A stretch of 39,861 nucleotides of DNA from NCBI GenBank assembly GCA_018969015.1, contig JAGWZE010000032.1:1-39861 (forward strand), in the 5' to 3' direction. Positions 33,701 to 39,861 of the stretch are shown piece after piece. The notes beneath the pieces were generated by a model. The model was not told the DNA's origin. It saw only the letters and a program-made list of their open reading frames with translations, and did no database searches. The first letter of the stretch is position 1; each line of letters opens with the position of its first letter. The position numbers and the translations under genes are program-made. Source of the stretch: Alphaproteobacteria bacterium (GTDB taxonomy: Bacteria > Pseudomonadota > Alphaproteobacteria > Caulobacterales > Aquidulcibacteraceae).

Positions 33701-33889
33701 GCGGAAAGCCGCGAAACGATCGGCGTGGTGATCGTCTATGGCGTCACGCTCGCGACGATGATGACGCTGTTCGTGGTGCCGGTGTTCTACGACCTGCTCG
33801 CCAAGTACACGCGCTCGCCCGAAGCCACCGCGCACGAGATCGACCGGTACGAGGACGAGACGAAAGCCGCAGGCCAACCGGCGGAGTAA
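30755..33889 (+). CDS. efflux RND transporter permease, HAE-1 type
   Basis: A 1044-residue resistance-nodulation-division pump, driven by the proton gradient and working as a trimer. The start MTLSDLSVRRPVLATVMSLL and the porter-domain block RELPDVDRPVVGIDVSYRGASAQVVE are canonical. The proton-relay aspartates are Asp400-Asp401 in LSIGLVVDDSIVVLEN, and the partner lysine is Lys927 in IGLAAKNGILIVEFANQLRDEG. Twelve membrane helices and two large periplasmic loops are present. The substrate range cannot be predicted. It is clearly co-translated with the adaptor gene (three-base gap). No TolC-type gene or TetR-type regulator is in the window, so the outer-membrane partner must be encoded elsewhere. 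It ends ten bases from the convergent symporter gene. Confidence 0.96.
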   Translation: MTLSDLSVRRPVLATVMSLLIIVFGAISFGQLPLRELPDVDRPVVGIDVSYRGASAQVVETQVTRIIEDQLSGIEGVDLITSTSRDGRSSINIEFKLTRNLEDAANDVRNAVSRSLGQLPLDIDPPVVTKTDADADPIIWLNMQSTTLDRVALTDYAERFIVDRVSTLDGVANVRVAGGFRRSLRIWVDPNALAARGLTVDDIETSLRSQNIELPAGSVEGRTRDYSLRVERPFQTAEEFARLPVGRAGLVPVRLGDVARVEIAPEDTRRLFRGNGVNQVGLGIVRQSKSNALDVAAKVKAAVEELRPTLPEGTDIVVAFDTTVFIDKAIGKVWETLIEALVLVVVVIFLFLGTMRAAAIPAAVIPVCLLGAFAILALFGFSINLLTLLALVLSIGLVVDDSIVVLENVQRRMDVYGEPRAVAALKGTRQVAFAVIATSAVLIAVFAPLLFVGGYVGRLFVELAVTVAGVIAISAFAALTLTPMMCSKLLRPVGEGTVVSRAVSRMLDVVRASYRASLEAALANKPIVLGAFALVLLGGFLLSRSLPSELTRAEDRGNYLISMQAPEGAGFEYSARVMTEAEKVLLGYVKSGEATRILVVSPGFNDQGTNRFNSGIARVFLQDWEDRERDGQTILGELNKKLGEIPGAIFRARMQSPFQGGPGGDDVSIVLGGSEYEPLAAIAEKVVSRARTENPQLIRPRQNYQPNAPRVVVDVDRERAAALGVSVQAIGRTLESTMGARRINTITDRGKEYYVFLQAERDERSEIVDLTNKYVRSDRTGELVPLSSVVSYKTMGDSAERRRVNRLAAVTISATLDNGYTIGEALDWLEQAVREEAAGTPVKVDYTGAAKQFKDSSGAILFAFGFALIIVFLVLAAQFESFVHPFVIMLTVPLALAGGVLGLFLTGDSLNIYSQVGLIILIGLAAKNGILIVEFANQLRDEGRSIREAVLDASDLRLRPILMTSIATVVGALPLMFASGAGAESRETIGVVIVYGVTLATMMTLFVVPVFYDLLAKYTRSPEATAHEIDRYEDETKAAGQPAE

Positions 33890-33899
33890 GCGCCAGCCC

Positions 33900-35381
33900 C
33901 TAGCGGGCGGGGTCGGCGCTCTGCGCGGGCGCGCGCGGCTCCAGAAGCGCCGCGGCGACGTAGGCGGCGATGGACGTCACGGTGGAGATCAGGAACGCGC
34001 CGTCGATGCTCACCGCTTCGCCGGCCGCGAGGAGCACGACAGCGTCGCCAAACGTCGCGCCGGCGCCCATCTCCGCCGCGATCGGCCACGCGACCAGCGT
34101 GGCGAGATTGACGACGATGCACGTCCACAACGCCGCCGCGGCCGCGCGCCGCCCGCCGAAGCGGCTGAACATGCCGAACATCACCGCGACGAGGATGCCG
34201 GCCTGTCCGAACACGGACGTCAGCGCGATGAGCTCGTAGATCGTCTGCCCCGACAGTGCGATCGCGAGCGCGACGAGCCCTGCGCCGATCGTGGTGGCGC
34301 GGGCGATCTGCAGCTTGAGGCGCTCGCTGGCGCGGGCGTGGAGATCGCCCATCACGTTGACGGTGAGCATCGAGGACACCGACAGCAGGTTGGAATCCAC
34401 CGTCGACAAGATCGCCGAGAGCAGCGCGGCGGAGAACACCAGGAACAGCACCGGCGGCAGCACTTCGGCGGCGAGGCGCGGGAGGAAGGCGTCGCCGGCG
34501 TCGGCGGCGCCCGGCAGGTGCGCGCCGGATAGGCCGATGAGCACGGGGATGGAGCCGAGGCCAAGATAAAGCGCCGCGGCCGCCAGCGTCGCGTGCCGCG
34601 CGAGCTTCGGGGATTTCGCCGCGAGGAAGCGGCTGATCGCCTCCTGCGTGATCAGGCTGCCGAGCACCGGGATCGCCCAGGCGTCGATCCGGGCGAGCCA
34701 GCTTTCGCCGGGGCCCACGAACGCGAGCTGCGCCGGTTCGATGCGCGCCAGCATCGGCTCTATCCCGCCGGCGTTCTGCGCCAGCGCGGTGAACACCAAG
34801 AGCACGCCGCCGATGAGCACGACGCTCTGGACCATGTCGGTCACCACGTCGCCCATCAGGCCGGAGAACGAGGTGTAGACGATCACCACCAGCGTCGCGA
34901 CGATCAGCGTGACCGATTGCGGCCAGCCGAGCGCGACGTGCAGGATCGAGGCGAGCGCGAGCAGCTGCGCCGCCGCCCAGATGACCGAAACGACCACCGT
35001 GACGAGCGCGGCGACGCGCTCCGTGTGCGGATCGAACCGGTCGCGGAAGAAATCCGCCAGCGTGACGTAGCCCCGCGCGCGGAACTGGCCGGCGACGAGG
35101 AACGCCATGGCGAGCAGGCAAAGGGCGTAGCCGAACGGCTCGGCGCGCGCGCCGGACAGCCCTTCCGAGGCGATCGCCGCGGTGGAGCCCACGAGCGTCT
35201 CGGCGCCGAACCAGGTGGCGAACACCGAAAGCGCGATCGGCCACAGCCCGAGGCGGCGGCCGGCGAGGAAATAATCCTCGTCGGTGCGGACGTTGCGCCC
35301 GAACCAGACGCCGATGCCGATCTGCAGGAGGATGTAGGCGCCGAGCACGAGCCCGGCGATGAGCGGATCTATCGGCGGCAC
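33900..35381 (-). CDS. sodium:solute symporter family protein
   Basis: A 493-residue member of the SSS family with about 13 membrane helices. Landmarks are the first helix and loop VWFGRNVRTDEDYFLAGRRLGLWPIALSVFATWFGAETLVGSTA, the YTSFSGLMGDVVTDMVQ segment in helix 5-6, and LLSAILSTVDSNLLSVSSMLTVNVMGDL, which carries the conserved serines of the second sodium site. The solute is unknown; pantothenate, proline, acetate and similar compounds are handled by relatives. The start is a GTG at 35381 with a strong GGGGAGGAG ribosome site. It lies 81 bases downstream of the DUF445 gene on the same strand. Confidence 0.92.
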   Translation of the reverse strand: MPPIDPLIAGLVLGAYILLQIGIGVWFGRNVRTDEDYFLAGRRLGLWPIALSVFATWFGAETLVGSTAAIASEGLSGARAEPFGYALCLLAMAFLVAGQFRARGYVTLADFFRDRFDPHTERVAALVTVVVSVIWAAAQLLALASILHVALGWPQSVTLIVATLVVIVYTSFSGLMGDVVTDMVQSVVLIGGVLLVFTALAQNAGGIEPMLARIEPAQLAFVGPGESWLARIDAWAIPVLGSLITQEAISRFLAAKSPKLARHATLAAAALYLGLGSIPVLIGLSGAHLPGAADAGDAFLPRLAAEVLPPVLFLVFSAALLSAILSTVDSNLLSVSSMLTVNVMGDLHARASERLKLQIARATTIGAGLVALAIALSGQTIYELIALTSVFGQAGILVAVMFGMFSRFGGRRAAAAALWTCIVVNLATLVAWPIAAEMGAGATFGDAVVLLAAGEAVSIDGAFLISTVTSIAAYVAAALLEPRAPAQSADPAR

Positions 35382-35462
35382 GGCGGTTCTCCTCCCCGCC
35401 GTCGTTTCTGCCGCCGCGGGGGCGGGGGGTCAAACGCCGCCCGCGCCTTCCTCCCGAGCGCC

Positions 35463-36713
35463 CTACCCCAGATGCAGGCCCTTGCTCAGCGCGTGGATGA
35501 GGAGGCCCACGAGACCGCCGACGATCGTGCCGTTCATGCGGATGTACTGCAGGTCGCGCCCGACGCTGCCCTCGAGCTTCTCGGTGATGGTCGCGGCGTC
35601 CCAGCTGCGGATGGTGTCGGCGACGAGCCGGGCGACGTCCTCGCCGTGGCGGGCGGCGAGCGCGGCGAGGAGCGCGCGCAGGCGCACGTTCAGCGCTTCC
35701 CGCGCCGGCGCGTCGCGCAGGAGGGCGGCGCCGGCGTCCGCCAAGGCGCGCGCGAGGCCGTCGCGCAGGCCGCCGTCCTTGCGCTCGGCGGCGGCGCGCA
35801 TCCCCGCCTTCAGCTGGCGCCAGATGTCGTCGAGATAGGCCGAGACCGCCGGATGCGAGAGCAGATCGGTCTTGGCCGCCTCCACCCGCGCCTGCAGATC
35901 GGGCGAGGTTTTCAGATCGCGGGCGACGCCGGCGAGCGCTGCGGTGATGCGCGCCCGCGTGGGATGGTTCGGCGTGGTGGCGATCTCTTCGAGCGTGTCG
36001 CGCACGGCGGCGATCAGGCTGTCGGCGGCCTGCACGTCGACGCCGGCGATGCGCCACAGCCAGCCCGTGCGTTCGCGCACGCGGGCGCGGAACGCCACTT
36101 CGTTTTCCGAAAGCGCCTTCCAGCCTTCGACGATCGCGGCGTCCACCAGCGCCTGGTGCCGCCCCTGCTCGGTGAGAATTGCGAGCGCCTCCCCGATCAG
36201 CGGCGCGGCGCGGAACTCGCGCGCCTGCGCCTCCACGATCCGCTGCAGGAAATCGGCGACGCGGCGATCGTCCAGCGTGTCGAGCAGGGCGGGGACGGCG
36301 GAGGCGAGGCCGTCAGCGACCCGCTCGGCGGTTTGCGCGTCGGCAAGCTGGCGGGCGAGCCCGTGCGCGAGATCGACGCCTTCGAGGCGGCGTGCGACGA
36401 GCTCGGGCGCGAGGAAGTTCGTGACGATGAACTGGCTGAGCGTCTCGGCGATCCGGTCCTTGCTGTTGGGGATCACCGCCGTGTGCGGGATCGGCAGCCC
36501 GAGCGGGCGGCGGAACAGCGCGGTGACGGCGAACCAGTCCGCCAGTCCGCCCACCATCGCGGCTTCGGCGAAGGCGCACACATAGCCCCAGGCCGGATGC
36601 AGCCCCGCCATGCCGGCGGACGCCACATAGACGAGCGCCATCGCCAGCAGGAGCCCGGTGGCGAGGCGCCGTGCGCCGGCGTAGGTGAGGGGAGCGCCGC
36701 CTTTCGAGGTCAT
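35463..36713 (-). CDS. DUF445 family membrane protein
   Basis: A 416-residue member of the DUF445 (YjiN/YheB-like) family. Two N-terminal membrane segments (around 15-55) include AFAEAAMVGGLADWFAVTALFRRPLGLPIPHTAVIPNSKDRIAETLSQF, the hallmark of the family. A long helical cytoplasmic or periplasmic domain follows, and the C-terminus returns to the membrane at QYIRMNGTIVGGLVGLLIHAL. Function is unknown for the family; an envelope role is often assumed. The ATG at 36713 has only a distant ribosome site. It lies 55 bases after the HI0933-type gene and 81 before the symporter gene, so all three may be one operon. Confidence 0.9.
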   Translation of the reverse strand: MTSKGGAPLTYAGARRLATGLLLAMALVYVASAGMAGLHPAWGYVCAFAEAAMVGGLADWFAVTALFRRPLGLPIPHTAVIPNSKDRIAETLSQFIVTNFLAPELVARRLEGVDLAHGLARQLADAQTAERVADGLASAVPALLDTLDDRRVADFLQRIVEAQAREFRAAPLIGEALAILTEQGRHQALVDAAIVEGWKALSENEVAFRARVRERTGWLWRIAGVDVQAADSLIAAVRDTLEEIATTPNHPTRARITAALAGVARDLKTSPDLQARVEAAKTDLLSHPAVSAYLDDIWRQLKAGMRAAAERKDGGLRDGLARALADAGAALLRDAPAREALNVRLRALLAALAARHGEDVARLVADTIRSWDAATITEKLEGSVGRDLQYIRMNGTIVGGLVGLLIHALSKGLHLG

Positions 36714-36768
36714 CGACCGATCAACGACCTTTCCCGATGCGGGGTCTGCGCGTGGCGGACGCCCTTGT

Positions 36769-37965
36769 TCAGATCGCCTGGCCGGCGGCCCAGCCGCTCG
36801 ACCATGCCCATTGGAAATTGTATCCGCCGAGCCACCCCGTCACGTCCACAGCCTCGCCCACGAAGTGAAGGCCGGGCACGTCGCGCGCCGCCATCGTCTT
36901 GGACGAGAGCGCGGCGCATGAGACGCCGCCGGCGGTGACTTCGGCTTTGGCGTAGCCTTCGGTGCCCGCGGGCGTGAGCGACCAGGCGCGCAGCGCTTCG
37001 GCCGCGGCGCGCAGGTCCGCGTCGCGCCATTCGGTGAGCGGCTTTTCCGGCCATTCGGCGCTCATGAGCTCGGCGAGCCGGCGCGGGAGCAGCGCGGCGA
37101 GCGCGGTGCGGGCGGTGGCCTTGGGGCGCTCGCGCTTGGCGGCCACGAGGGCCGCGCCGAGATCGCCGCCGCCGCCGAGATCGATCGTCACCGGTTCGCC
37201 GGGCCGCCAATAGGAGGAGGCCTGCAGAAGGGCGGGGCCCGAGAGGCCGCGATGGGTGACGAGCAGCGCCTCCGTGAAGGCCGGGCCGCGCGCGGCGCGC
37301 ACGGCCACGGGCGTCGAAACGCCCGCCAGCGGCTCGAGGCGCGCGCGATCGTCCGGCGTCAGCGTGAACGGGACGAGCGCGGGCCGCGGCGGCACGAGCG
37401 GCAGGCCGAAGCGCAGCGCGACGTCATAGGCGAAGCCCGTGGCGCCGATCTTCGGAATGGACAGGCCGCCGGTGGCGATGGTGAGCGTCTCGGCGTCGAT
37501 CGCGCCGCGGGAGGTCTCGATGCGGAAGCGGCCGTCGGCGTGGGCAATGTCGCGCACCGTCACGCCCGTGCGCACCTGGACCTGGGCGGCGGCCGCTTCG
37601 TCCAGCAGAAGCTGCACGATGCGGCGCGCGGCGCCGGCGCCCTCGCAGAACAGCTGCCCGAGCGTCTTTTCGTACCAGGCGATCCCGTGGCGCTCGACCA
37701 GGGCGAGGAAATCGGCGCTCGTGTAGCGGGCCAGCGCCGAGCGGGCGAAATCCGGCGTTTCGGAGATGAAGTTTTGCGCGCCGACGACGCGATTGGTGAA
37801 GTTGCAGCGGCCGCCGCCCGAGATCAAAATCTTGGCGCCGATGGTGTCGGTGTGCTCCAGAAGGCAGACGCGCCGGCCGCGCTGGCCCGCCGTCACCGCG
37901 GCCATCAGGCCCGCCGCGCCGGCGCCGATCACCAGCGCATCGACCGTTTCCGCCTTTGCGTTCAC
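36769..37965 (-). CDS. HI0933-family NAD(P)/FAD-dependent oxidoreductase
   Basis: A 398-residue flavoprotein of the HI0933/YhiN group. The FAD loop is VIGAGAAGLMAA (12-23), followed by the family hallmark ISGGGRCNFTN (48-58). WYEKTLGQLFCEGAGAARRIV and LSIPKIGATGFAYDVALRFGL are further conserved blocks, and the C-terminal LHFVGEAVDVTGWLGGYNFQWAWSSGWAAGQ closes the FAD site. The reaction is not established for the family. The start is a GTG at 37965 with GAGG four bases before it. Only ten bases separate this start from that of the divergent 50-residue protein gene. Confidence 0.94.
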   Translation of the reverse strand: MNAKAETVDALVIGAGAAGLMAAVTAGQRGRRVCLLEHTDTIGAKILISGGGRCNFTNRVVGAQNFISETPDFARSALARYTSADFLALVERHGIAWYEKTLGQLFCEGAGAARRIVQLLLDEAAAAQVQVRTGVTVRDIAHADGRFRIETSRGAIDAETLTIATGGLSIPKIGATGFAYDVALRFGLPLVPPRPALVPFTLTPDDRARLEPLAGVSTPVAVRAARGPAFTEALLVTHRGLSGPALLQASSYWRPGEPVTIDLGGGGDLGAALVAAKRERPKATARTALAALLPRRLAELMSAEWPEKPLTEWRDADLRAAAEALRAWSLTPAGTEGYAKAEVTAGGVSCAALSSKTMAARDVPGLHFVGEAVDVTGWLGGYNFQWAWSSGWAAGQAI

Positions 37966-37975
37966 GAGACCTCAC

Positions 37976-38128
37976 ATGGCCGATGACGACGCTCCCCGCC
38001 GCCCGCCGCAAAAGCCCGAGGCGCCCCGCGCCCGGCCGCCGCAGTCGGAGAAGGAAGCGCGCCTCGCGGCGGCGTTACGGGCCAATCTGCGCCGGCGCAA
38101 GACGCCGAGCGAGGACGGGGAAAGCTGA
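37976..38128 (+). CDS. conserved-type small basic protein (50 residues)
   Basis: A 50-residue, highly charged protein: a disordered proline-rich half (MADDDAPRRPPQKPEAPRA) and a C-terminal basic helix KEARLAAALRANLRRRK. That helix is a pattern I know from many small alphaproteobacterial hypothetical proteins (ARLAAxLRxNLRRRKAQ type); their function is unknown. The ATG at 37976 is ten bases from the divergent HI0933-type GTG, so any leader must lie within that gene's coding region, and no clear ribosome site is visible. This makes the expression signal weak although the protein looks real. Confidence 0.6.
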   Translation: MADDDAPRRPPQKPEAPRARPPQSEKEARLAAALRANLRRRKTPSEDGES

Positions 38129-38161
38129 CGCCCGCCGGGGTTCGGGCCGTGCGGCTCAGGC

Positions 38162-38806
38162 CTAGACCTGCGGCGCGAGCGCGGCGTCGATGCAGCGCGC
38201 ATAGAGCGCCGGCGCCTCGGCCCCCACACGCGCGACGCGCCGGTTGAACACCATGGCCGGGACGCCGCCGACGCCCATGCGATGGGCGCTGGCGTGGTGT
38301 TCGAGCACGGTGTCGCGGTCGCGGTCGGTTTCGAGCAGCTCGGCGACGACCGCCGCATCGAGACCGCCCTGGGCGGCGACGTCGGCCAGCACGGCGGCGT
38401 CGCCGATGTCGCGGCCTTCGGTCCAGTAGGCCTTGAACAGCGCCTCGACGACTGGGCCGAGTTTGTCCTGCCCGAGCGCCCACAGCAGCACGCGCTGGGC
38501 GTCGATCGCGTTGGGCATGCGCGCGGGGCCTTCGGGATGCATCTCGGCGCCGACATCGGCGGCGGCGGTGGCGAGCGCCTGCCGCATCGCGATCCAGCGC
38601 TCGGGATCCTCCTGCATGCGCGCGGCGAAGAAGGCGCGGCGGTCCGTGCCCTCCGCGGGCGCGTCGGGGCGCAACAGGAAGGGGCGCCAGATCACGTGCA
38701 GCGTGACGTCCGGGCGCAGCGCGGCGCCCGCATGCAGCGCGCGCCAGCCGACGAAGCACCACGGGCAGGTCGGATCGGCGAAGAGGTCGACGACGACGTC
38801 CTTCAT
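38162..38806 (-). CDS. DsbA-family oxidoreductase, FrnE type
   Basis: A 214-residue thioredoxin-fold protein with a helical insertion. The active site is Cys14-Pro-Trp-Cys17 in FADPTCPWCFVGW, and the cis-proline loop is MGVGGVPAMVFNRR. There is no signal peptide, so this is a cytoplasmic FrnE-like member rather than periplasmic DsbA. The family also includes 2-hydroxychromene-2-carboxylate isomerases, but the intact CxxC favours a thiol-disulfide role. The ATG at 38806 overlaps the stop of the upstream gene (ATGA at 38806-38803), indicating coupling to it. Confidence 0.92.
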   Translation of the reverse strand: MKDVVVDLFADPTCPWCFVGWRALHAGAALRPDVTLHVIWRPFLLRPDAPAEGTDRRAFFAARMQEDPERWIAMRQALATAAADVGAEMHPEGPARMPNAIDAQRVLLWALGQDKLGPVVEALFKAYWTEGRDIGDAAVLADVAAQGGLDAAVVAELLETDRDRDTVLEHHASAHRMGVGGVPAMVFNRRVARVGAEAPALYARCIDAALAPQV

Positions 38807-39861
38807 GCGTTGGCCGCCCATCTCGAAACGCCGGCGAGCGCGCGCGCGAGAAGGCCCGCGCCGCTTTCGCCGGGGGCCAGCGTTGCGACCGACGAATGGA
38901 AGCTCAACGGCCCCGCCGCGCCATCGGTTGCGAAGGCGGTGCATTCGCCGACGGCGGCGATGCGCGCGAGCGCCGTTTCGGCGGCGGCGGCGTCGAGCGC
39001 CGGAAGCGTGAAGAGCAGCGTCGTCTCGTCCCACACGGCCGCGAGGTCCGCGTCGCGCACGAGACGCGCGGTGATGGAGGCGGCTTCGGAAAAGGCGCGC
39101 GCCCACACGGCCGGATGCGCGGGCGTGGCGCCCGGCGCGGGGCCGAGCTTCAGCGCCGCGATCGAGAGCGGACGGCCCGACAGATGATGCCGCCGCGCGA
39201 GCGTCTCGACATGGCGCTCGGCGAACAAGGGATTGGCGAGCGCGGAGCGCGGTTCGGCCACGGCGCCGGCGATGGCCGCGAGGTCGGCCTCGACGGCGCG
39301 GCGGCGGCGCTCGAACGCGACGGCCCGCAAAAGCCAGGAGAACGCGATCGTCGGCGCCTGATCCACGGCCGCGATGACGGCCGCGCCGCGCTCGGCCGCG
39401 TCCTGCGCCACGGCGCCGTCGGCGGCGGTGACGAACAAGGTCGGCAGCGTGTTGAGCTCGGAGTTGCGTCGCAGCGCGCCGCACAAGGAGAGCGCGGCGC
39501 CGGTGTCGCTCGCGCCGTTGATCAGGACGGCGTCGAAGCGCTCGTCGTGCAGATGGTCGAACGCGGCGAACGAGGTGAGCGCGGCGGTGAGGTCGACGCC
39601 GGCGCGCGTCGCGGCGCGCTCGATGGCGAGGAAGTACGGATCGGGACGGCCGACGAACAGGATGCGCGCGCCCTTCGGCGCGATGCTCGCGGGGCGCGGG
39701 CGGCTGAGGCCAAGCGCGGACAGGGTTTCGATCCGGGCGTCGCGCTCGTCGGCGCCGATCGCGGCGCGGGTGACGAGATCGATGTGGCGGAGCAAGGCGG
39801 CGTCCGGCGCGTCGACGTCGAGGACGTCGAGCGTCGGCCCCTCGGCGGACGCCGCGTCGGC
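38803..39861 (-). CDS. degenerate REC-GGDEF-like signalling protein, cut by the window edge
   Basis: Open to the right edge, so the N-terminus is missing; 352 residues are visible. The first part, GARILFVGRPDPYFLAIERAA to TLPTLFVTAADGAVAQDAAERGAAVIAAVD, follows the strand-helix order of a receiver domain, but the acidic cluster and phospho-aspartate are not clear (AVLINGASDTGAAL at the expected place). The second part, NPLFAERHVETLARRHHLSGRPLSIAALKLG, follows the start of a GGDEF domain. Where GGDEF should be the protein reads LAAVWDETTLLFTLP, so cyclase activity is not expected. The layout resembles PleD/PopA-type c-di-GMP proteins that have lost catalysis. Its stop overlaps the DsbA-family start by four bases. 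Confidence 0.6.
   Translation of the reverse strand, partial: ADAASAEGPTLDVLDVDAPDAALLRHIDLVTRAAIGADERDARIETLSALGLSRPRPASIAPKGARILFVGRPDPYFLAIERAATRAGVDLTAALTSFAAFDHLHDERFDAVLINGASDTGAALSLCGALRRNSELNTLPTLFVTAADGAVAQDAAERGAAVIAAVDQAPTIAFSWLLRAVAFERRRRAVEADLAAIAGAVAEPRSALANPLFAERHVETLARRHHLSGRPLSIAALKLGPAPGATPAHPAVWARAFSEAASITARLVRDADLAAVWDETTLLFTLPALDAAAAETALARIAAVGECTAFATDGAAGPLSFHSSVATLAPGESGAGLLARALAGVSRWAANA

Noticed and set aside
30854-33877. A 1007-codon open frame antisense to the RND pump gene
   Set aside because: It is the reverse-strand shadow of a clearly conserved pump; its protein is arginine-, histidine- and aspartate-rich low-complexity sequence, an expected by-product of strong third-position GC bias.

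Overview
This is a GC-rich (roughly 65-70%) chromosomal segment of an alphaproteobacterium. The evidence is the glnB-glnA pair, a ParE of alphaproteobacterial length, DUF2336 and HPt-like proteins typical of that class, a 50-residue KEARLAAALRANLRRRK-type small protein, and one CtrA-like box. I cannot place it below class. No rRNA, tRNA, CRISPR array, insertion sequence, phage gene or attachment site is visible, so this reads as core chromosome with a few unusual islands.

Left part (1-12.3 kb). The first 366 bases hold no convincing protein gene but have strong inverted repeats and a terminator-like element. Then come, on the minus strand, parE, a GT87-type membrane glycosyltransferase coupled to it, a GNAT acetyltransferase, and glnA and glnB with a clear terminator behind glnA. 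On the plus strand a tightly overlapping run encodes a thiolase-like protein (TLP1 type), a SixA-like phosphatase and a bifunctional NAD(P)H-hydrate repair enzyme. A sugar nucleotidyltransferase follows, preceded by what looks like a decayed N-terminal piece of inositol-3-phosphate synthase.

Middle part (10.9-23.7 kb). The minus strand carries a phosphohexomutase, an ABC-F ATPase with a self-encoded polyproline tract, a spinster-type MFS transporter, an unrecognised cysteine-cluster protein and an alpha/beta hydrolase. Divergent from these is a plus-strand run: patatin-like phospholipase, SLOG-type Rossmann protein, ThiO-like glycine oxidase, acyl-CoA dehydrogenase and a lytic transglycosylase. 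The adjacent patatin and SLOG genes are the most interesting pair here, because both families recur as effector or ligand-sensing parts of nucleotide-signalled immune systems. No cyclase or TIR gene accompanies them. A CaiB-type CoA transferase lies convergent to the transglycosylase.

Right part (23.8-39.9 kb). Several small signalling-type proteins look degenerate or non-canonical: DUF2336, an EAL-like protein, an HPt-like protein, and at the right edge a REC/GGDEF-like protein with no active-site motif. Between them lie a NUDIX hydrolase, NAD kinase, a class II aldolase, an exported protein of unknown function with an unclear start, an RND efflux pair (periplasmic adaptor plus inner-membrane pump, without an outer-membrane partner in the window), a sodium:solute symporter, a DUF445 membrane protein, an HI0933-type flavoprotein, a 50-residue small protein and a DsbA/FrnE-type oxidoreductase.
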